NCBI GenBank assembly: GCA_947629925.1
Contig: CANRFO010000006.1
Location: 92,265 to 156,264, forward strand
Origin: an uncultured Ruminiclostridium sp.
Lineage (GTDB): Bacteria; Bacillota; Clostridia; Oscillospirales; Ruminococcaceae
Length of the DNA: 64,000 bases
Reading direction: 5' to 3'
Part shown: positions 16,475 through 24,957 of the stretch, piece by piece
How the letters are laid out: every line of letters starts with the position of its first letter
How positions within the stretch are numbered: position 1 is the stretch's first letter
Program-made: the position numbers and the translations under genes
The notes under the pieces: model-generated
The model's input: the letters and a program-made list of their open reading frames with translations, nothing else
What the model was told of the DNA's origin: nothing
Database searches by the model: none

Positions 16475-17374
16475 ATGACCAACACAAACGAGTACGCCAA
16501 GCTCTTTCAGGGAGAGCTTGACCGTCAGATCACCGAGAGCGCTACCTCAGGCTGGATGGAGGACAACGCGGAGCAGGCGGTTTACGCCGGCGGCAAGGAG
16601 ATAAAGCTCCCTGCGCTGTCCATGCAGGGTCTGGGGGACTACGACCGCGAGGAAGGCTACACAGGCGGCGCAGTGACCTTCAGCTATCAGACGTTCACCA
16701 TGAGCCAGGACAGAGGCAGACGCTTCCGCCTTGACGCCATGGACGTGACTGAGGCGGATTTTCAGGTGACTGCCGCCAAGGTAGCGGAGGAGTTCCAAAG
16801 GAAAAAGGTCATCCCCGAGATCGACGCTTACCGTTATTCCGTTCTTGCGGGAAAGGCGAAGATAACCGACAGCTACACTCCCGACGCCGCCACCGTTTAC
16901 GGCAAGCTTCTTGACCAGCTTGGAAAGGTGTACGACATCACAGGCGGCGAGATCCCTATCGTCATCACCATGTCAAGACCCGTTTACGACCTGCTTATGA
17001 ACAGCGGCGAGATAAACAGGACCCTTGAGACCACATCATTCGGTCAGGGCGAGCTTACCGTTGAGGTGAAATCCATCAACGGCGCGGCGATCATTCCCGT
17101 TCCCAGCGCCAGAATGAAGAGCAGCTACACCTTCTCCGCAGACGGAGACGGCGGCTTTGCTCCTGCTGAGGACGCAAAGGGCATAAACTGGATAATCTGC
17201 CCCAAGACCGCTCCCGTTGCAGTTTCAAGGACGGACAAGGTGAAGATAGTTCCTCCCGAACAGAATCAGTTTGCCGACGCGTGGGACATCGATTACAGAA
17301 AGTACCACGACCTGTTCGTAGGCGACGAGGCTGCAAAAGCCATCGCCGTATCCATGGAACCCGAAGCCGTTTAA
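16475..17374 (+). CDS. major capsid protein (HK97-like fold)
   Basis: A 299-aa shell protein. ATG 16475 is chosen because AAAGGAG lies 8 nt upstream, although the frame is open further back. The sequence has a helical start (EYAKLFQGELDRQITESATSG), the beta region FSYQTFTMSQDRGRRFRLD, the spine helix VTAAKVAEEFQRKKVIPEID and the P-domain segments IVITMSRPVYDLLMNSG and VKSINGAAIIPVPSARM, as in capsids of Clostridial siphophages. There is no N-terminal delta domain of HK97 type, consistent with the separate scaffold gene. Confidence 0.85.
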   Translation: MTNTNEYAKLFQGELDRQITESATSGWMEDNAEQAVYAGGKEIKLPALSMQGLGDYDREEGYTGGAVTFSYQTFTMSQDRGRRFRLDAMDVTEADFQVTAAKVAEEFQRKKVIPEIDAYRYSVLAGKAKITDSYTPDAATVYGKLLDQLGKVYDITGGEIPIVITMSRPVYDLLMNSGEINRTLETTSFGQGELTVEVKSINGAAIIPVPSARMKSSYTFSADGDGGFAPAEDAKGINWIICPKTAPVAVSRTDKVKIVPPEQNQFADAWDIDYRKYHDLFVGDEAAKAIAVSMEPEAV

Positions 17375-17432
17375 GCTCGGATCACAGACGGGCGGGAAAC
17401 GGGAGGGAAAACAGAAGAAAGGGGAGAGAGAA

Positions 17433-17783
17433 ATGATCCTGACAACGGAGGAATACAACGCGCGGGGCTTTCAGGGCGGCGAGAACGAAGCGGAGTGTGA
17501 AAAGGCGCTGACGCGGGCGGAAAAGCTGATAGATATTCTCACAGGCGGAAAGTGCGGCGATAAAAACCTGAACGATGAGCAGCTGGAAAATCTGAAGTAC
17601 GCCGTCGGCGCTCAGGCAGAAAAAATACTGCTTTGCGGAGGTCAGCCCGTTTCGGGAAGAACGGTCATAGGAGATTTTTCCTACACCGACGAGGGAGAAA
17701 AGGGCGAAAGCATATGCCCTCTCGCGATGACGGTACTGAAGCTGGCGGGACTTTACTGCTCCGCCGTAAAAAGCATACGATAA
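17433..17783 (+). CDS. head-tail connector protein
   Basis: A 116-aa mostly helical protein straight after the capsid, in the place of the SPP1 gp15/HK97 gp6-like adaptor. LTRAEKLIDILTGGKC and LENLKYAVGAQAEKILLCGG are amphipathic helices typical of that group, followed by a beta turn region and a closing helix. GGGGAGAG precedes the ATG. The call relies on position and helix pattern. Confidence 0.7.
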   Translation: MILTTEEYNARGFQGGENEAECEKALTRAEKLIDILTGGKCGDKNLNDEQLENLKYAVGAQAEKILLCGGQPVSGRTVIGDFSYTDEGEKGESICPLAMTVLKLAGLYCSAVKSIR

Positions 17784-17800
17784 GGAAAGGAGCCGCAAAG

Positions 17801-18133
17801 ATGAATATTATCCCTATCCCCTCACGGCTTCTTACCGACAGCGCCGTGCTGCTCGTTCCCGACGGAAAGGACGTTTTCGGGGACAGGTACAAAGAGGTGA
17901 AGCTGGAAAAGGTCCGTATCTGCTTTGAGAAAAAAGTTCGCCTGAGCAGTCACAACACGGTGGACACAGGCGGCGGCACTCTTTATTTCGACTGCATGAA
18001 CTCCCTCCCCGCAGGGACGGAGTTTGACACAAAGATGAAGCTCAGGATAGGAGAAAACCGTTTCCGCATCGCCGCCGCCAAGGCGGTAAAGGCGGAAAGC
18101 GGCGTTCACCATTGGGAGCTTATCTTTATATGA
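17801..18133 (+). CDS. minor capsid/head-closure protein
   Basis: A 110-aa beta-rich protein. ATG 17801 follows GGAAAGGAG. Features such as LTDSAVLLVPDGKDVFGDRYKEVKLEKVRI and TLYFDCMNSLPAG fit the Minor_capsid_1 (A118-like) stopper family. It lies 17 nt after the connector gene and its end overlaps in sequence with upstream-open frame of the next gene, but not with the chosen start. Confidence 0.7.
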   Translation: MNIIPIPSRLLTDSAVLLVPDGKDVFGDRYKEVKLEKVRICFEKKVRLSSHNTVDTGGGTLYFDCMNSLPAGTEFDTKMKLRIGENRFRIAAAKAVKAESGVHHWELIFI

Positions 18134-18150
18134 GTCGGGGAGCTGATGAA

Positions 18151-18480
18151 ATGGACGTAGTGAAAGTGAACGCCGACCTCGGTCTTACCTGCGGGGAAAT
18201 ACTCAAAAAGGCGGCTTCGGCGCAGGTAAAAGTGACCGAAGCGGCTTTTCGGGACTGCACAAAATATTGCAAAAAGGATACGGGCAGACTTATGGAAAGC
18301 GGACAAACCAAGCCTTCAAGCGGCATAATGACATGGAACACCGAGTACGCTAGACGAGCCTACTACACGGGTGCGCCCGACAAAAGCAAGAACCCTTATG
18401 CCTCTCTCATGTGGGCGCACAAGGCGGCGGAGGTAAATCGGGAAAGGTGGAAAGCCATCGTGGAAAAGGAGCTTTTATGA
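18151..18480 (+). CDS. minor capsid protein 2-like
   Basis: A 109-aa protein. ATG 18151 is preferred since GGGGAG sits 8 nt upstream; ATG codons at 18112 and 18130 have no such site. IMTWNTEYARRAYYTGAPD and KNPYASLMWAHKAAEVNRERW match the Minor_capsid_2/HK97 gp10-like group, in which aromatic YAxxxYY and a Trp-rich end are typical. It overlaps the next gene by 4 nt. Confidence 0.7.
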   Translation: MDVVKVNADLGLTCGEILKKAASAQVKVTEAAFRDCTKYCKKDTGRLMESGQTKPSSGIMTWNTEYARRAYYTGAPDKSKNPYASLMWAHKAAEVNRERWKAIVEKELL

Positions 18481-18857
18481 TAGATGAAACAACTCTTATA
18501 AGGGAGCTTACGCAGGCGCTTTCAGCCGTCACTTCCCTTACCGTTTCCGCCGACAGAGCCGACGGGGAATGTATGACGCTGCGGCTTGGCGGCGGCGAGG
18601 ACGGGGAGAGATTTCTGGACGGCGGACGGCGTCGGGTGATACCCCTTCTTATCCTCACAAAGAGCATTGACGGAGAAAAAGCTCTTTCCGACATTTGCAA
18701 AGCCGTTGAGCTGCTGGAAGCGGAGCCGCCCCGAAGCGTGCTTCAGGCGGTCATCACCTCTTATCCCCAACTTGTTGACAGGGGCGAGGACGGGGCGATC
18801 TATGAGGCGCAGGCGGAGCTTTCCTGCTATGAAGAAGGAACAAGGAGGATTTTATGA
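18477..18857 (+). CDS. tail terminator/minor capsid protein 3-like
   Basis: A 126-aa protein starting MIDETTLIRELTQALS at an ATGA overlap with the previous gene, with AAGGAG upstream. The central beta strands RRRVIPLLILTKS and IDGEKALSDICKAVELLE and the YEAQAELSCYEE end fit tail-completion proteins, which cap the tail tube at its head end. It overlaps the tail tube gene by 4 nt. Confidence 0.65.
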   Translation: MIDETTLIRELTQALSAVTSLTVSADRADGECMTLRLGGGEDGERFLDGGRRRVIPLLILTKSIDGEKALSDICKAVELLEAEPPRSVLQAVITSYPQLVDRGEDGAIYEAQAELSCYEEGTRRIL

Positions 18858-19288
18858 TTCTTTTAAACAACGAGATAAAAGCTTATCTCATGATCGGCGG
18901 GAGCGACGAAGCGCCTGTCTGGGGCGACCTTGGCAAGGCGTTCAAGTCGGTGACGCAAAGTCTGGGCGAGAGCAAATACACCGCCTCTTACCTTGCGGAC
19001 GGCGGATTTTCCTCCAGCGAGGTAACGGGACTGAGCTTTCAGTTGACTCTTACAGGCGACTATATCAAGAAAGACCCCGTTATAAAGTATATTTTTTCGG
19101 AAAATGTGGTCTACGGCGTGGGCGAGGCGCGCAAAAGCAAGCTGAAGCTGGTCCGTGACGGCACCGAGATACAGTGGGGCGTCACCCTGACAAAAATATC
19201 CGAGGACGGCGGCGACGCCAACGAGCCTGACGAGGTGACGCTGGAGCTTTCAGGCAACGGAAGACCGACGGTGTCCGCTGCCGAATGA
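18854..19288 (+). CDS. major tail tube protein
   Basis: A 144-aa protein in the tail tube slot, starting MILLNNEIKAYLMIGG. Predicted beta strands alternate with acidic turns (SSSEVTGLSFQLTLTGDYIKKDP, SKLKLVRDGTEIQWGVTLTKISEDGGDANEPDEVTLELSGNG split into several strands), as in the tube folds of siphophages. It starts at an ATGA overlap. The call is by order and fold pattern. Confidence 0.75.
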   Translation: MILLNNEIKAYLMIGGSDEAPVWGDLGKAFKSVTQSLGESKYTASYLADGGFSSSEVTGLSFQLTLTGDYIKKDPVIKYIFSENVVYGVGEARKSKLKLVRDGTEIQWGVTLTKISEDGGDANEPDEVTLELSGNGRPTVSAAE

Positions 19289-19314
19289 TAAAAACAGGGA
19301 AAGGAAAGACCTGA

Positions 19315-19644
19315 ATGAAGCTTAAACGAAGCGTTTTCACCCAAAGGCTCACTCTCGGCAAAAAGCGGCTGAAGGTGAAGATAGACGGGGAAAAAGCCAT
19401 AGTCTGCCTCACCGAAGCGGCAAGGGAGGTCAGCGGCGGAGCTGACCCCGCCGCCGTCGCCGCCCAACTTTTCACCGATATTTTCGGCGTTGAGGCGGCG
19501 AGAGAGATACTTGCTTTTTACGGCGGGAAAAAGGGCGAAGCGGCGCAGCGCCTTCTTCCCCTTCTTCTGGGCAGGGTGCTGAAAAAGGCGGCGCGCTGTG
19601 AAAAGATAAAGCAAAAGGCAAGAGCGAAGGCGCTCATATCTTAG
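19315..19644 (+). CDS. putative tail assembly chaperone
   Basis: A 109-aa basic protein between the tube gene and Gp15, where phages encode chaperones that load the tape measure. It has two beta strands (LTLGKKRLKVKIDG, KAIVCLTEAAREVSGG) and two amphipathic helices ending in a Lys/Arg-rich tail. No slippery sequence for a programmed frameshift into the next gene was seen; the next gene has its own ATG after a 23-nt gap. Confidence 0.6.
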   Translation: MKLKRSVFTQRLTLGKKRLKVKIDGEKAIVCLTEAAREVSGGADPAAVAAQLFTDIFGVEAAREILAFYGGKKGEAAQRLLPLLLGRVLKKAARCEKIKQKARAKALIS

Positions 19645-19667
19645 GCGGACCGCGGACGGAGGGAACA

Positions 19668-20276
19668 ATGCAGACAAGGCTTTGGAAATATTTCGGGAAA
19701 GGGCTTCCCCCTTGTAAAGCAGGCGGCTTTAAGGCCGACCCGCGAAGCGGCAGGGTGCTTCGGGCGCTTGCCGTTATAGAGGACGGAGAGCTTTCTCCCC
19801 GCGTAAAGACAGATTTCGGGCTGAAGCTTCTTCTCAAGCCGTTTTCGCGGTTCAGGGCGGCGTTCCTGCCCTATGAAAAGCGCCGTGAGCTTCTTGATAA
19901 GATCCTGACTGCGCTTTGCGGAAAAGGCGGCAAGGGCGGCAAAAGGATAATTTCCTTTACGGCGGACAGCGGGCTTATTTACACCGCTTTGCTCCTGTGC
20001 TACGGGATAGACCTTTTAAAAAAGGACGTGGATTTCAGGCTTCTTCCCTGCCTTATCGGGGGCATTGATGAAAGCACGCGGCTTTACCGCGTGATGGAGA
20101 TACGCGCCGCGGAGATACCGCCGCTGAACAATGCCGACGGCGAGTATGTAAGACAGCTCATGAAGCTTAAAGCGGCGTATGCCCTTGATGAGGACGACAG
20201 CTTCAGCGGCGGCATGAACAGGCTTTTTGACAGCATATCGGGCGGCGTCGGACCGCCACGGGAAAGGAGCCGTTAA
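19668..20276 (+). CDS. phage Gp15 family tail protein
   Basis: A 202-aa protein of the Gp15 family, found next to tape-measure genes in Gram-positive phages. The family pattern is visible in GRVLRALAVIEDGELSPRVK, LLCYGIDLLKKDVDFRLLPCLI, GIDESTRLYRVMEIRAAEIP and YVRQLMKLKAAYAL. Its stop shares one base with the next start (TAATG), so translation is coupled. Confidence 0.75.
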   Translation: MQTRLWKYFGKGLPPCKAGGFKADPRSGRVLRALAVIEDGELSPRVKTDFGLKLLLKPFSRFRAAFLPYEKRRELLDKILTALCGKGGKGGKRIISFTADSGLIYTALLLCYGIDLLKKDVDFRLLPCLIGGIDESTRLYRVMEIRAAEIPPLNNADGEYVRQLMKLKAAYALDEDDSFSGGMNRLFDSISGGVGPPRERSR

Positions 20277-21037
20277 TGGACGGACAAATAGTTTATCAGG
20301 TGAGGGTGGACAGCAGTAATGTGGCTTCTGACCTTGAGGCGGCAGGGTCAAAGATAAACAGCGGCACATCAACGCTCATAACCATCGGACAACAGGCTGC
20401 TCAGCGCATAGGAAGCGCTCTCACCTCTTTTTTCGGCGCTCAGGATTCGGCGATGACGCAGATGCTGTCGTCGCTGACCTCAGGCTTCACAGCCCTTTCG
20501 GGGAGCGCAGGCGGAGCGGCGACCGCGCTGGCGCCGCTCACGGCGGGGATACGGACGCTTCTTGCTTTGGACCTTAACAAGCTGTTATCCTTTTTTTCTC
20601 AGGTCTCGTCTATCGAGCTTGGAACAGCGGCGGCAAATTCGGTGGCGGCGGGAGCGGCTTCGGTGCTTTCTGCGGCGGCGGCAAAGAAAAACAGCGTAAC
20701 ATCATCGGGCGGCGGAAAGACCACCGTCGCCCGTTACAGAAAGGGCGCCGAGTATATCGAAAGGGACAAGCTTGCCTTCCTGCACAGGGGAGAGGCGGTG
20801 CTGACCGCGGCGGAAAACGAAAGTTTCCGCGCCATGGGCGGACTTGAGGGAGTGGCTATGGCGGCCGCAGGACGCCCTGCGTATGCGGCGCAGACGGCTG
20901 CCGTTCCCGCCGCTTCTTCCCCACAAAATCAGAACGTAAACGTAACAGTGGAGCTGGACGGCTATCAGATGGCAAAGGTGATGGCGACCGCCACAAACGA
21001 CCTTAACCGCCAGCTTAATACCAGAGTCATAAAGTGA
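20276..21037 (+). CDS. very short tape-measure-like tail protein
   Basis: A 253-aa protein directly after Gp15, where the tape measure protein normally lies (commonly 600-2000 aa). It is Ala/Ser/Gly-rich with helical repeats (ALTSFFGAQDSAMTQMLSS, SGFTALSGSAGGAATALAP), a hydrophobic central part and a C-terminal segment resembling tape-measure ends (LAFLHRGEAVLTAAEN; YQMAKVMATATNDLNRQLN). If it is the tape measure, the tail would be very short. No second fragment lies next to it, so it is shortened rather than broken by a frameshift. Confidence 0.6.
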   Translation: MDGQIVYQVRVDSSNVASDLEAAGSKINSGTSTLITIGQQAAQRIGSALTSFFGAQDSAMTQMLSSLTSGFTALSGSAGGAATALAPLTAGIRTLLALDLNKLLSFFSQVSSIELGTAAANSVAAGAASVLSAAAAKKNSVTSSGGGKTTVARYRKGAEYIERDKLAFLHRGEAVLTAAENESFRAMGGLEGVAMAAAGRPAYAAQTAAVPAASSPQNQNVNVTVELDGYQMAKVMATATNDLNRQLNTRVIK

Positions 21038-21050
21038 GGAGGGACAGTCC

Positions 21051-21407
21051 ATGACAAGCGAACTTTACTTCGGGGAGCTTAAAGTTCCCGCGCTTCTCGG
21101 CTATTCGGCGGACAGGGACTGCCGCAAAATAAAAAAAGAGTATAACGCCAACGGCGATATGCTCATAGATATGGTGGCAAGGAAGCTGACGCTGACGGTA
21201 AAGCTGGGACGGCTCACGGCACAGGAGATGAAGGAGCTCCAGACCGCCACGCAGCCTGTGTTCTTCCCCGTCACCTTTTTTGACCCCATGAAAGGCGAGA
21301 CCGTCACCGCTCAGTTCCACCTTTCGGAACAGCCCGCGGAGCTTGCCTCGGTGGTTGGGGGAGCGCCGAGGTTTGAGGAGCTTAAACTGGTGCTGGAGGA
21401 AAAGTAG
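21051..21407 (+). CDS. small tail protein, distal tail region
   Basis: A 118-aa protein between the tape-measure candidate and the tail-tip protein. MTSELYFGELKVPALLGYSAD, KLTLTVKLGRLTAQEMKEL and PVFFPVTFFDPMKGETVTAQF look like a compact beta protein. Small genes of this kind sit at this place in several Clostridial phages. No specific role can be read. Confidence 0.6.
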   Translation: MTSELYFGELKVPALLGYSADRDCRKIKKEYNANGDMLIDMVARKLTLTVKLGRLTAQEMKELQTATQPVFFPVTFFDPMKGETVTAQFHLSEQPAELASVVGGAPRFEELKLVLEEK

Positions 21408-21412
21408 CGGAT

Positions 21413-23350
21413 ATGGTTGAGATAAGCGAAAAATACAAAGAGCTTGCCACAGCGGGAGGCAGGCTTCCCTTCTGCGTCATAAAGGCGGGGGACAAGACCT
21501 TTTTTGACGACAGCATAAAGTCGTTTCAGTTTCAGGACGTTGTATTTTCAGAGGAGCTGACCTTCGGCACCGCCTGTTCCAACCGCTTCCACTTTGAGCT
21601 GAACACAACGGAAAACATTCCCCTTTCCGCCGAGATAAGACCTTATATCGGCTTCGGGGAATATTCGGAGGAAGCGGAGCTTTGTCCTCTGGGCGTGTTT
21701 TACATCTCCAAGCGCTACCGCAGGCGCAGCAGCTTTTCAATAACCTGCTACGACAGAATGTACCGCCTTGAGGACGAATACAGGAGCGAGCTTAATTTTC
21801 CCGCAGACTCGAAGGAGATACTCCGTGAGATATGCGAAAAATATTCCCTTGAATTTGAAGGTGAAGCGGGAAGCTACACCTGTCCCATGCCTCAGTCGGG
21901 AGAAACGGTGAGGAACATTCTGGGGTACCTTGCGGGACTTGACGGAGCGAACGCGGTATTCGACCGCAGGGGAAAGCTCTGCTTCAGGCAGATGAAGGAC
22001 GAGGGCTTCACCGTCACAAGAAGCAGCTACACCGATCTGGATATAAAGCTGGACCCTATCACGGTGGAGAAGATAGTGGTAAAAAACGACGAGCAGACCA
22101 TAGTAAAAGGCGACGGCAGCAAGCTCGGCACCTATGAGATATACAACCCCTTTGCTTCCGAAAGGACGGCAAGCATCATCTTCAACACTTTCGTGGGATT
22201 TTCCTACTACGGTCTTGAGCTGGATATGCAGGGGCTTCCGTTTCTGGAGGCGGGCGACATCATAACCGTTCAGAACGACGGCGACGACGGCCTTTTCAAC
22301 GCGGTGATAGGAGAGCTGGACTTCACCTACGACGGGAGCTTCTGGTGCAGGCTTGTGTCCCGCTCAAAAAATCCTGTTCAGGATTCGGCGGACAGAAAAG
22401 CCGAGGAAGAGATAGTACAGCAGGTCTCGCAGGAGCTTAGGACCGTTTATTACAACTACCGCAGCGAACGTGACCTTGTTCTGGGAAACACATTAACATC
22501 TCTGGCGTCAATAGACATCGAGGTGCTTCAGGAAACGTCGGTCACGGTTGCCGCGCAGCTTCAGACAAGGTCGCTTTCCGACTGCACCCTGACGCTGACC
22601 TACACTGTGGAGGACAAGGACACGCCTCCTGAGCTTCAGGCAACGATGAAAGCGGGAGAAGCTTATCCCCTGTGCCTTCACAACTTTCTCCAATCGGTAA
22701 GGGCAGGCTATGCCACGATAAGGATATACGGAAAGGTTTCAGGCGGCACGGTGGCGTTCCCGAAAGGCGGGATAATAATGACGGTGAGCGGTCAGTATCT
22801 TGCGGAAAGCGCGATAAACCGTTCCCCCAACAGAACGATATATCAGGGCTTTTCCGACCTGCACGGCGGGAAGCAGCCCGTCCGCAATATCGCTTTTCAG
22901 GACACTGTTTACGAAAATGTTCAGGTGCCTTTGCAGCGGACGCCTGCGGAAAGGATACTCTTTTACCGCAAGCCAAGGGAATATCCTATACGCATTTCCG
23001 ACAACGGATATGCGCCTAAGGGCGTACAGGAGGCGGTCATTTATTCAGATGACAACGTGTTGTATGCAAAGCTGACCTTCTTCAATCCGCCGAAAACTTC
23101 GGACGCTTCGGCGCTGGCGGGAGCCTTCAAGGTGGTCGCAGTGTTCAGCGACGGCGAGCAGGATTACGGCATAAGCGAGGTGCAGTGGGACGGGAACACA
23201 GTCATGACCCTGACCATTATCGGCACATTCGTGGGAACTGACGAGGTCTACGTTGATTATGACGAAGCAAAGGGCGACCTTGCCGACGGATTTTCGGGAA
23301 AAAAGACGGCAAGCTTCCGCAAGCAGGCGCAGAAGGAAGGGCTTGTATAG
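21413..23350 (+). CDS. tail tip/baseplate hub protein
   Basis: A 645-aa structural protein. The first 330 residues contain segments seen in siphophage tail-tip hubs: FDDSIKSFQFQDVVFSEELTF, RPYIGFGEYSEEAELCPLGVF, GDIITVQNDGDDGLF and FTYDGSFWCRLVSRSKNP. The rest is beta-rich and may bind a receptor or carry the fibre. No peptidase or muramidase motif was found, so it does not look like a cell-wall hydrolase. It begins 6 nt after the previous stop. Confidence 0.7.
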   Translation: MVEISEKYKELATAGGRLPFCVIKAGDKTFFDDSIKSFQFQDVVFSEELTFGTACSNRFHFELNTTENIPLSAEIRPYIGFGEYSEEAELCPLGVFYISKRYRRRSSFSITCYDRMYRLEDEYRSELNFPADSKEILREICEKYSLEFEGEAGSYTCPMPQSGETVRNILGYLAGLDGANAVFDRRGKLCFRQMKDEGFTVTRSSYTDLDIKLDPITVEKIVVKNDEQTIVKGDGSKLGTYEIYNPFASERTASIIFNTFVGFSYYGLELDMQGLPFLEAGDIITVQNDGDDGLFNAVIGELDFTYDGSFWCRLVSRSKNPVQDSADRKAEEEIVQQVSQELRTVYYNYRSERDLVLGNTLTSLASIDIEVLQETSVTVAAQLQTRSLSDCTLTLTYTVEDKDTPPELQATMKAGEAYPLCLHNFLQSVRAGYATIRIYGKVSGGTVAFPKGGIIMTVSGQYLAESAINRSPNRTIYQGFSDLHGGKQPVRNIAFQDTVYENVQVPLQRTPAERILFYRKPREYPIRISDNGYAPKGVQEAVIYSDDNVLYAKLTFFNPPKTSDASALAGAFKVVAVFSDGEQDYGISEVQWDGNTVMTLTIIGTFVGTDEVYVDYDEAKGDLADGFSGKKTASFRKQAQKEGLV

Positions 23351-23362
23351 TCAAGATCGTAT

Positions 23363-23390
23363 TATCCCCGTCTTTTCGGCGGCGGGGATA
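23363..23390 (+). other. stem-loop before the last tail gene
   Basis: TATCCCCG (23363-23370) and CGGGGATA (23383-23390) form an 8-bp stem. There is no T-run. It marks the 103-nt gap that separates the last gene from the otherwise tightly packed cassette. Confidence 0.45.
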
Positions 23391-23453
23391 TGTCGCCCCG
23401 ATATTTTCACAGATACACGGCGGCGTCCTTATTGAAGATGAAAGGAAAAAGAT

Positions 23454-24899
23454 ATGCTAAAAGGAAGATCCACAATAAGTCTTTATGACGCGAAAACAGG
23501 GAAAAAGCTGTCGGAGCAGACGAATACCAACATGGTCACGGACGCTCTTGATGTGCTGTCAGGGTGCAAGGACAAGCTGAATCTTATGGGCTGGTGCAGG
23601 GAAGGAATGGCTATGTCAGGCACTTATGGAAGATATTACGGATTGAGCCCGTTCAACGCTATGGTCCCTCTCGCAACATACGCCTTGGGCGGCGTTTTGC
23701 TCTGGGACAACAACATCACCGAAAACCCCGGCATAGTCGCGCGTCCCAAGGGAGTAAACGAGGTGGGACACGCAGGCAGCGAATACGCAGGCGACGATAT
23801 TTACCAAGGAAGCTACAATGCCAACGAAAGCGGTCCGATAGAGGGCGGTTATCGTCATGTCTGGGACTTTGACACCGATAAGGCGAACGGCACGATAAAG
23901 TGCCTTTCCCTCACCTCTCAGCACGGAGGCACCGTAGGTCATCACTTTAACGGAGAAAACACAAAGGGCAGCCTTTTCAGCCATTGTTATTTTCACGAAG
24001 GAGATACCATACGCAATCTCAGTTATAATGACTGCTATATTTCAATGGGCGACGGACCTGAGGGCGCAAAGCTCGGAAGAGCTTTTTATATAAAGAAAAA
24101 CGGCGACGGCAGCCTCAGAGTTTATAAAAGATACCAGACTTCGGTTTTTTACTTTGATATTGCAGATCCCACAAAGGTCCCCATTGCAACAGCTACTCAG
24201 AATATACCCGCCACGGTGACGCTTCCCTTGACTCTTGAAAACAAGAATAACTCTTTATATGTTTATCAGGGTCAGATGCATGAGATCGGATCGTTGAACA
24301 ATTCCACCCTGAGGCACAAGATATATTCCATGACGGGACAGCTGATAAGCAGCCGTGAGATCACTATTCCGATAGCATTGGGAAATTACAATAGTTTTTA
24401 CTCAGCCGCCGTATACCGCGACGGTTACTATTACTATTTTACGGGAAACAGCATTTCTGCAAACAGAAAATTATGCAAGACAGACGAAAAGGGGACTTTG
24501 CTGAAAGAATGGGAAAATATACCTATTGGCGCGGGCGGAGTAATAATAGACGAACATTCGGGAAATATCGTGTGGAACGGTCAGGCAGACAGCAACACAA
24601 GCAGTACGGCAAAGGAAGTATATATCATATATCCCGATGATCATGTGGCGCCGAGTTATGTGACGTCAGACTTTATCAGCTGTTCAAACGGCAATATGTC
24701 GAACGACAAAACATGGCAGTTCGTAAAATTTGACGATATGTGCACGCCCTTCTGGTATGCCAGCGACGGCGGATACAGCTTCAGGCTCATTCCCGCGATA
24801 ATGTCGACCTATATTGCCACTATAAACAACCTTGAGGTTCCTATTGTGAAAACCTCCGCTCAGACCATGAAGATAGTCTACGAAATTTACGAGGAATAA
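23454..24899 (+). CDS. tail fibre or receptor-binding protein
   Basis: A 481-aa protein. It begins MLKGRSTISLYDAKTGKKL and then NTNMVTDALDVLSG, an opening seen in tail-end proteins of Firmicute phages. The body is beta-rich with many Tyr, Asn and Gly (RDGYYYYFTGNS, KTWQFVKFDDMCTPFWYASD) and looks like a propeller or carbohydrate-binding head. Its codons are more AT-rich than the rest of the cassette, as expected for a swapped host-range gene. AAAGGA lies 8 nt before the ATG. Binding target unknown. Confidence 0.65.
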   Translation: MLKGRSTISLYDAKTGKKLSEQTNTNMVTDALDVLSGCKDKLNLMGWCREGMAMSGTYGRYYGLSPFNAMVPLATYALGGVLLWDNNITENPGIVARPKGVNEVGHAGSEYAGDDIYQGSYNANESGPIEGGYRHVWDFDTDKANGTIKCLSLTSQHGGTVGHHFNGENTKGSLFSHCYFHEGDTIRNLSYNDCYISMGDGPEGAKLGRAFYIKKNGDGSLRVYKRYQTSVFYFDIADPTKVPIATATQNIPATVTLPLTLENKNNSLYVYQGQMHEIGSLNNSTLRHKIYSMTGQLISSREITIPIALGNYNSFYSAAVYRDGYYYYFTGNSISANRKLCKTDEKGTLLKEWENIPIGAGGVIIDEHSGNIVWNGQADSNTSSTAKEVYIIYPDDHVAPSYVTSDFISCSNGNMSNDKTWQFVKFDDMCTPFWYASDGGYSFRLIPAIMSTYIATINNLEVPIVKTSAQTMKIVYEIYEE

Positions 24900-24902
24900 G
24901 GG

Positions 24903-24931
24903 TTGAATTTTTTCGGGAATTGTGTTATACT
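24903..24931 (+). promoter_or_regulatory. promoter for tRNA-Arg
   Basis: TTGAAT (24903-24908), 17-bp spacer and TATACT (24926-24931), 27 nt before the tRNA. The -35 begins directly after the fibre stop codon. Confidence 0.75.
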
Positions 24932-24957
24932 CTTTTAGGGAGCGAAAGCTCCCTTAT

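Larger units (their letters stand above)
13020..24899 (+). mobile_element. phage-derived head-and-tail cassette (defective prophage or gene-transfer-agent-like)
   Basis: About 11.9 kb of contiguous plus-strand genes in the order small gene, large terminase, portal, scaffold, capsid, four connector proteins, tail tube, chaperone, Gp15, short tape-measure candidate, two tail proteins and a fibre. Most neighbours overlap or sit within 30 nt. The order matches siphophages with SPP1/A118-like connectors. There is no integrase, repressor, replication, holin or endolysin gene, and no attachment repeat was noticed. A strong terminator precedes the cassette and a tRNA-Arg promoter follows it. Codon use (except the last gene) matches the chromosome, which suggests long residence. 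Confidence 0.8.
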
